From assembly GCA_963693035.2 (NCBI GenBank), contig CAXMMQ010000009.1, forward strand, positions 62,001-126,000: a stretch of DNA of 64,000 nt, in the 5' to 3' direction. Source of the stretch: Lichenicoccus sp963693035 (GTDB lineage Bacteria; Pseudomonadota; Alphaproteobacteria; Acetobacterales; Acetobacteraceae). The notes beneath the pieces were generated by a model. The model was not told where the DNA came from, did not search any database, and worked only from the letters and a program-made list of their open reading frames with translations. Shown here in pieces: positions 59,770-64,000 of the stretch (the stretch's first letter is position 1; every line of letters begins with the position of its first letter). The position numbers and the translations under genes were made by a program.

Positions 59770-59811
59770 ATGCGTCGCGACACCATCATGACCATCCACC
59801 GGGCCGCATGA
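59770..59811 (+). CDS. Leader mini-ORF 1 of the RND operon (13 aa)
   Basis: ATG 59770 encodes MRRDTIMTIHRAA and stops at TGA 59809-59811. A second in-frame ATG is at 59788. CGGGAG lies about 12 nt upstream. Its stop overlaps the start of the next mini-ORF (ATGA, 59808-59811), giving a chain like the one before mlaE, though not repeated in sequence. Expression untested. Confidence 0.45.
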   Translation: MRRDTIMTIHRAA

Positions 59812-59858
59812 GCGATGCCCCCGTGAAGGCCGTGCCCCCCCTGCAGGCCCTGGCATGA
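59808..59858 (+). CDS. Leader mini-ORF 2 of the RND operon (16 aa)
   Basis: ATG 59808 encodes MSDAPVKAVPPLQALA and stops at TGA 59856-59858, overlapping the RND pump start (ATGA, 59855-59858). The RND ATG has no clear Shine-Dalgarno of its own, so termination-reinitiation from this ORF is a plausible way to start the pump gene. Confidence 0.5.
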   Translation: MSDAPVKAVPPLQALA

Positions 59859-62800
59859 ATGCCATCGTGCTGGTGGCGCTGCGGCGGCCGCTGACCTTCG
59901 TGGTGATGAGCATCCTGATCCTGCTGTTCGGGATCATGGCGGTGTTCAAGACACCCACCGACATCTTCCCCAACATCAAGATCCCGGTGGTCGCCGTGGT
60001 CTGGACCTATACCGGCCTGCTGCCCAACGACATGTCGGGCCGGGTCATCTACTATTACGAGCGTTCGCTGACCGCGACCGTCGAGAACATCGAGCATATC
60101 GAGAGCCAGTCGCTATACGGCCGCGGCATCGTCAAGATCTTCTTCCAGCCGGGCACCGACATCGCCGCCGCCCAGGCGCAGATCACCTCGATCTCGCAGA
60201 CGGTGCTCAAGCAGATGCCGGCCGGCATCACCCCGCCGCAGGTGCTGTCGTACAACGCCTCCTCGGTGCCGGTGCTGGACCTGCAGGTCTCCGCACCCGG
60301 CATGACCTCGTCGCAGGTCTATGACATGGCATCCAACCTGATCCGGCCGGAGCTCATCTCGGTGCCGGGGGCCGCGATCCCGACCCCATACGGTGGCGCC
60401 TCGCTCAACGTCGAGATCGACCTCGACCAGCGCAAGCTGCTGGCGCACGGGCTGACCGCCGTCGATGTGGCGCGGGCGCTCGCCACCCAGAACGTCGTGC
60501 TGCCCGCCGGCGACCAGAAGATCGGCGCCATCGACTACATGGTCGAGACCAACTCGACGCCGCTCAAAGTGGCGAGCTTCAACAACCTGCCGATCAAGCA
60601 GGTCGGCAACGCCGTGGTGTACCTGCGCGACGTGGCGCACGTCTATCGCGGCTCGCCGCCGCAGCAGAACGCGGTACTGGTGCACGGCAAGCAGTCGGTG
60701 CTGATCGAGATCCTCAAGAGCGGCGACGCCTCCACCTTGGCGGTGGTGAGCGGCATCAAGGCGATGCTGCCCGGCATCCTCAAGACGCTGCCACCCGGCA
60801 CCACCATCACGCCGCTGAACGACGCCTCGGGCTTCGTGCGCGACAGCGTGCGCGACGTGGTGCAGGAGATGGTCACCGCCGCCTTCCTCACCGGCATGAC
60901 CGTGCTGCTGTTCCTCGGCTCCTGGCGCTCGACGCTGATCGTGGCGACGTCGATCCCGCTCTCCATCCTGTGCTCGGTGCTGGCGCTGTCCTGGCTCGGC
61001 CAGACCATCAACGTCATGACGCTGGGCGGCCTCGCGCTCGCCGTCGGCATCCTGGTCGACGACGCCACCGTGATGATCGAGAACATCGACGCCCATCTCG
61101 AACATGGCGCCGAGCTGGAGCCGGGCATCATCGAGGCGGCGAACCAGATCGTGGTGCCGACCTTCGTGGCGACCCTGTGCATCTGCATCGTCTGGCTGCC
61201 GCTGTTCCAGTTGTCGGGCATCGGCGGCTGGCTGTTCATGCCGCTGGCGGAAGCCATCATCTTCGCGATGATCGCCTCCTTCATCCTGTCGCGCACGCTG
61301 GTGCCGACGATGGCAGCGTGGCTGTTGCGCGCCCAGGTGGCGCAGCACGCGATGGGGCCGGTGGCAAACCCCGGCCCGTTCACCCGCTTCCAGCGCGGCT
61401 TCGACCGGCGCTTCGGCAGTTTCCGCGAAAGCTACCAGCGCGTGCTCGCCGGCGCGGTCGCCATTCGCGGCCGCTTCATCCTGGGCTTCCTGGCGGCAGC
61501 ACTCGCCTCGCTGCTGCTGATCCCGTCGCTCGGCCGCGACTTCTTCCCGAGCATCAAGTCCGGCGAGATCGACATGCACATGCGCGCGCCGATCGGCACC
61601 AGGCTGGAAGATGCCTCGATGATCTCGGTGCTGGTGAACAAGTCGGTGCGCGACCTGCTGCCCGGGAAGGTCAGCAACATGGTCGATAATTGCGGCCTGC
61701 CCGCGAGCGGCATCAACGAGGCGTACAACTCGACCGGCACCATCGGGCCGCAGGATTGCGACATCACCATCAGCCTCAAGGACGACGCCGCCCCGGTGGA
61801 CGCGTATCGCGCCGTGCTGCGCCGGCGGTTGCCGTCCCGCTTCCCGGGCACCGTGTTCACCTTCCTGCCCGGCGACATCACCGCCAAGATCCTGAATTTC
61901 GGCCTGCCCGCGCCGATCGATGTGCAGGTTTCGGGCCGCAATCTCGACGCCAACCTGGCCTACGCCAACCAGATGGTGGCGCGCCTGCGCCTCATTGCGG
62001 GCATCGCCGACGTGCACGTCCAGCAGGCCTTCAACGAGCCCACCCTGCGGGTCGCGTCATCGCGCTCCTATGCCCTCGGGACCGGCCTCACCGAAGCGGA
62101 TGTCGCCAACAATGCGCTGGCGACGCTGTCGGGCAGCGGCCAGACCGCGCCGACCTACTGGCTCGACCCGAGCAACGGCATCTCGCACCTGGTCAACACG
62201 CAGACGCCGCAGAACCAGCTCACCACCATGAACGACCTGGAGACGATCCCGATCGACAAGGGCGACGGCAATCCAGGCAACAGCACCCAACTGCTGGGCG
62301 GCCTCAGCCGCATCAGCCAAACCGGCAGCGCGCTGCTGAACTCGCACTACAGCATCCTGCCGGTGATCGACATCTTCGCCACCAACCAGGCGCGCGATCT
62401 CGGCGCGGTCAACGACGCGGTAGCCGCCGTCGTCAACCAGATGAGCGGCAGCGTGCCGCATGGTGCCAGCGTGCATCTGCGTGGCCAGGCAACCACGATG
62501 GGGATCGCCTACGTGCAGCTGATCGAGGGCCTCGCGCTGTCGATCCTGCTGGTCTACCTGGTGATCGTGGTGAACTTCCAGTCGTGGCTGGACCCGTTCA
62601 TCATCATCTCGGCGCTGCCGGCGGCGCTGGCCGGCATCGTCTGGAGCCTGTTCCTGACCCACACCACCCTGTCGGTGCCGGCGCTGACCGGCGCGATCAT
62701 GTGCATGGGCACGGCGACGGCGAACTCGATCCTGGTGGTGGCCTTTGCGCGCGAACGGCTGGCCGAGCATGGCGATGCGGTGCGCGCCGCGGTCGAGGCC

Positions 62801-63079
62801 GGCTACGGCCGCATCCGGCCGGTGCTGATGACGGCGCTGGCGATGATGATCGGCATGCTGCCGATGTCGTTCAGCAACACGCAGAACGCGCCGCTCGGCA
62901 AGGCAGTGATCGGCGGGCTGCTGGTGGCGACGTTTGCGACGTTGCTGTTCGTGCCGTGCGTGTTCGCGCTGCTGCACCGAGGGGACGCCGAGGCCTCAGA
63001 CTTCGAGGCACCCGGGCATCCCGAGACGACACGACATGTGCCAGGGGAAGTCCGGGCCGAGGGGGCGCTGCACACATGA
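59855..63079 (+). CDS. RND-family efflux permease
   Basis: A 1,074-residue inner-membrane RND transporter with twelve transmembrane segments and two large periplasmic loops. The first helix is VALRRPLTFVVMSILILLFG; helix 4 carries the proton-relay acids in GGLALAVGILVDDATVMIENID; FGLPAPIDVQV and QLIEGLALSILLVYLVIVV mark the second half. It is of the HAE-1/multidrug-like class; substrate unknown. It precedes its periplasmic adaptor gene, the reverse of the common adaptor-first order, and overlaps it by ATGA (63076-63079). Confidence 0.93.
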   Translation: MNAIVLVALRRPLTFVVMSILILLFGIMAVFKTPTDIFPNIKIPVVAVVWTYTGLLPNDMSGRVIYYYERSLTATVENIEHIESQSLYGRGIVKIFFQPGTDIAAAQAQITSISQTVLKQMPAGITPPQVLSYNASSVPVLDLQVSAPGMTSSQVYDMASNLIRPELISVPGAAIPTPYGGASLNVEIDLDQRKLLAHGLTAVDVARALATQNVVLPAGDQKIGAIDYMVETNSTPLKVASFNNLPIKQVGNAVVYLRDVAHVYRGSPPQQNAVLVHGKQSVLIEILKSGDASTLAVVSGIKAMLPGILKTLPPGTTITPLNDASGFVRDSVRDVVQEMVTAAFLTGMTVLLFLGSWRSTLIVATSIPLSILCSVLALSWLGQTINVMTLGGLALAVGILVDDATVMIENIDAHLEHGAELEPGIIEAANQIVVPTFVATLCICIVWLPLFQLSGIGGWLFMPLAEAIIFAMIASFILSRTLVPTMAAWLLRAQVAQHAMGPVANPGPFTRFQRGFDRRFGSFRESYQRVLAGAVAIRGRFILGFLAAALASLLLIPSLGRDFFPSIKSGEIDMHMRAPIGTRLEDASMISVLVNKSVRDLLPGKVSNMVDNCGLPASGINEAYNSTGTIGPQDCDITISLKDDAAPVDAYRAVLRRRLPSRFPGTVFTFLPGDITAKILNFGLPAPIDVQVSGRNLDANLAYANQMVARLRLIAGIADVHVQQAFNEPTLRVASSRSYALGTGLTEADVANNALATLSGSGQTAPTYWLDPSNGISHLVNTQTPQNQLTTMNDLETIPIDKGDGNPGNSTQLLGGLSRISQTGSALLNSHYSILPVIDIFATNQARDLGAVNDAVAAVVNQMSGSVPHGASVHLRGQATTMGIAYVQLIEGLALSILLVYLVIVVNFQSWLDPFIIISALPAALAGIVWSLFLTHTTLSVPALTGAIMCMGTATANSILVVAFARERLAEHGDAVRAAVEAGYGRIRPVLMTALAMMIGMLPMSFSNTQNAPLGKAVIGGLLVATFATLLFVPCVFALLHRGDAEASDFEAPGHPETTRHVPGEVRAEGALHT

Positions 63080-64000
63080 CGGTCCAGCAACAGATACGGC
63101 AGGGTCCAGTGCCGGGCCATTCCGCCGGACGCCCGAAGAGCCGCCCAAGAAGCAGGATAGGCCTGATCTCGTTGGTCGCCCTGATCCTGGCGATCATCCT
63201 CGCCGGCTGGGGACTGTGGGACCGGCGCAGCCATCTAGTCGATCTTCGCGCATCGGCCGACGAGAACGCGATCGACGACGTGCAGCTCATCGCGGCCACC
63301 AGGGGACCCGCCACGCGCACGCTCGACCTGCCCGGCACGATCAATGCCTGGTATGCGGCGCCGATCTACGCCCAGGTCTCCGGCTACGTGCAGATGTGGT
63401 TCAAGGACTACGGCGCCACCGTGCAGAAGAACACGCTGCTGGCGACGATCGATGCACCCAGCCTCGACGAGCAGTCCGAGACCGCGAAGGCGAACCTCGC
63501 GGTGGCGCAGGCGCGCTACGACCTTGCGAAGGTGACCGCGCATCGCTGGTCGGCGCTGGCCGGCACCCAGGCGGTCTCGCAGCAGGAAGTCGATGTGCAG
63601 GTCGCCACCGCGACGGCCCAGAAGGCCCAGGTGGAGGCGGCGCAGCATGAGGTCGCACGCTACCAGGCGCTGGAGGCCTTCAAGAACGTGGTGGCGCCGT
63701 TCGACGGCGTGGTCACCGCGCGCAACACCGATGTCGGCAGCTATGTCAGTGCGGCCGGTGGCGACCTGCACTCGACCGGCGGCTCCAGCGAGCTGTTCAG
63801 CGTGTCGGACATCCACAAGCTGCGCATCTATGTCTCGGTGCCGCAGGATTACTCGGCGGTGCTCAAGCCCGGCCTGACCGCGAACCTGTCGCTGTCGCAG
63901 TTTCCGGGCCGCAGCTTCAAGGCCGAGTTCCTGACCACGGCGAATGCGTTCAACCCGCAGACCCGCACCGTGGTCACCGAGCTCACCGTGGACAATCCCG
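63076..64000 (+). CDS. RND periplasmic adaptor (HlyD/MFP), 5' part
   Basis: The first 308 codons of a membrane-fusion protein, cut by the window end. A membrane anchor helix (about residues 29-48, IGLISLVALILAIILAGWGLW), the lipoyl/barrel-sandwich half-motif SGYVQMWFKDYGATVQKNTLLATIDAPSLD, a helical hairpin (about 130-200), the second half-motif VVAPFDGVVTARNTDVGSYVS and the start of the beta-barrel are seen. It should bridge the RND pump to an outer-membrane channel, which is not in the window. Confidence 0.92.
   Translation, partial: MTVQQQIRQGPVPGHSAGRPKSRPRSRIGLISLVALILAIILAGWGLWDRRSHLVDLRASADENAIDDVQLIAATRGPATRTLDLPGTINAWYAAPIYAQVSGYVQMWFKDYGATVQKNTLLATIDAPSLDEQSETAKANLAVAQARYDLAKVTAHRWSALAGTQAVSQQEVDVQVATATAQKAQVEAAQHEVARYQALEAFKNVVAPFDGVVTARNTDVGSYVSAAGGDLHSTGGSSELFSVSDIHKLRIYVSVPQDYSAVLKPGLTANLSLSQFPGRSFKAEFLTTANAFNPQTRTVVTELTVDNP

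Noticed and set aside
60113..62017. 634-codon minus-strand frame inside the RND gene
   Set aside because: The His/Arg/Asp-rich translation has no domain and lies fully antisense to the RND transporter.
1..64000. tRNA and rRNA genes, riboswitches
   Set aside because: None of the conserved tRNA arms with a CCA-adjacent acceptor, rRNA blocks or known riboswitch cores was seen by reading; a covariance-model search would be needed to exclude small RNAs.

Overview
The window is GC-rich (very roughly two thirds G+C), carries protein-coding genes nearly end to end, and makes heavy use of 4-nt ATGA start/stop overlaps. The order acpP-fabF-mltG, an MmcB-type protein, a ferredoxin/cysteine-desulfurase/mnmA cluster, Tat-exported Gfo/Idh and dienelactone-hydrolase-like proteins, an OprB-type porin and an Mla-type system point to an alphaproteobacterium, most likely Acetobacteraceae/Rhodospirillales (inference from gene content, not from a search). 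No rRNA, tRNA or CRISPR array was recognised.

Layout. 1-9.6 kb: fatty-acid synthesis (acpP end, fabF), mltG, two convergent SDR genes with overlapping tails, a Tat-exported oxidoreductase, a GlxA-type regulator divergent from an HD-domain hydrolase, a methyltransferase and a SYLF protein. 9.7-14.1 kb: inositol-phosphatase family, MmcB, an Rrf2-type regulator, tyrS flanked by two copies of a ~105-bp palindromic repeat, and an alpha/beta hydrolase with a clear intrinsic terminator. 14.6-19 kb: two tandem cysteine desulfurases, a [2Fe-2S] ferredoxin, mnmA and a GST, i.e. sulfur delivery for Fe-S clusters and tRNA thiolation. 19-23.5 kb: glycosyltransferase, O-antigen-ligase-like protein, COG0523 GTPase and its WD40 partner. 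23.5-33.7 kb: a TetR remnant, VOC protein, GGDEF/EAL protein, Clc channel, radical SAM protein, PfkB kinase, a decayed IS630 and two copies of a second palindromic repeat family. 33.7-39.8 kb: purB, DOPA-dioxygenase-like protein, ornithine aminotransferase, and a Sel1/OmpA-lipoprotein/membrane-anchored P-loop-remnant envelope cluster. 39.9-48.3 kb: araFGH-type sugar importer with a LysR pseudogene and surviving operator-like palindrome, M3 oligopeptidase and a porin. 48.3-49.6 kb: a decaying accessory patch (third repeat copy, small ORF, two pseudogenes). 49.6-55.8 kb: an Mla-type lipid-transport operon preceded by a dCache/GAF/cyclase-like protein. 56-64 kb: a two-component system, acyltransferase, and an RND efflux pump with its periplasmic adaptor (cut by the window end).

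Most unusual observation. Between the cyclase-like gene and mlaE, on the minus strand, 53138-53363 is a tandem array in which each 38-bp unit is exactly a 13-codon ORF plus stop (42 nt) overlapping the next ORF by ATGA (4 nt). Six mini-ORFs thus form an unbroken relay of seven stop/start junctions from the cyclase stop codon to the mlaE start codon, and mlaE itself begins with the same MSGGL sequence. A second, non-repetitive chain of two mini-ORFs is ATGA-coupled to the RND pump at 59770-59858. In the same Mla operon the ATP-binding subunit has lost every recognisable nucleotide-binding motif except a possible Q-loop, and the cyclase-like domain has lost its second metal-binding Asp and the Asn/Arg transition-state pair. 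The operon may therefore be a sensor-linked transporter with two enzymatically dead subunits and an unusual translational-coupling device.
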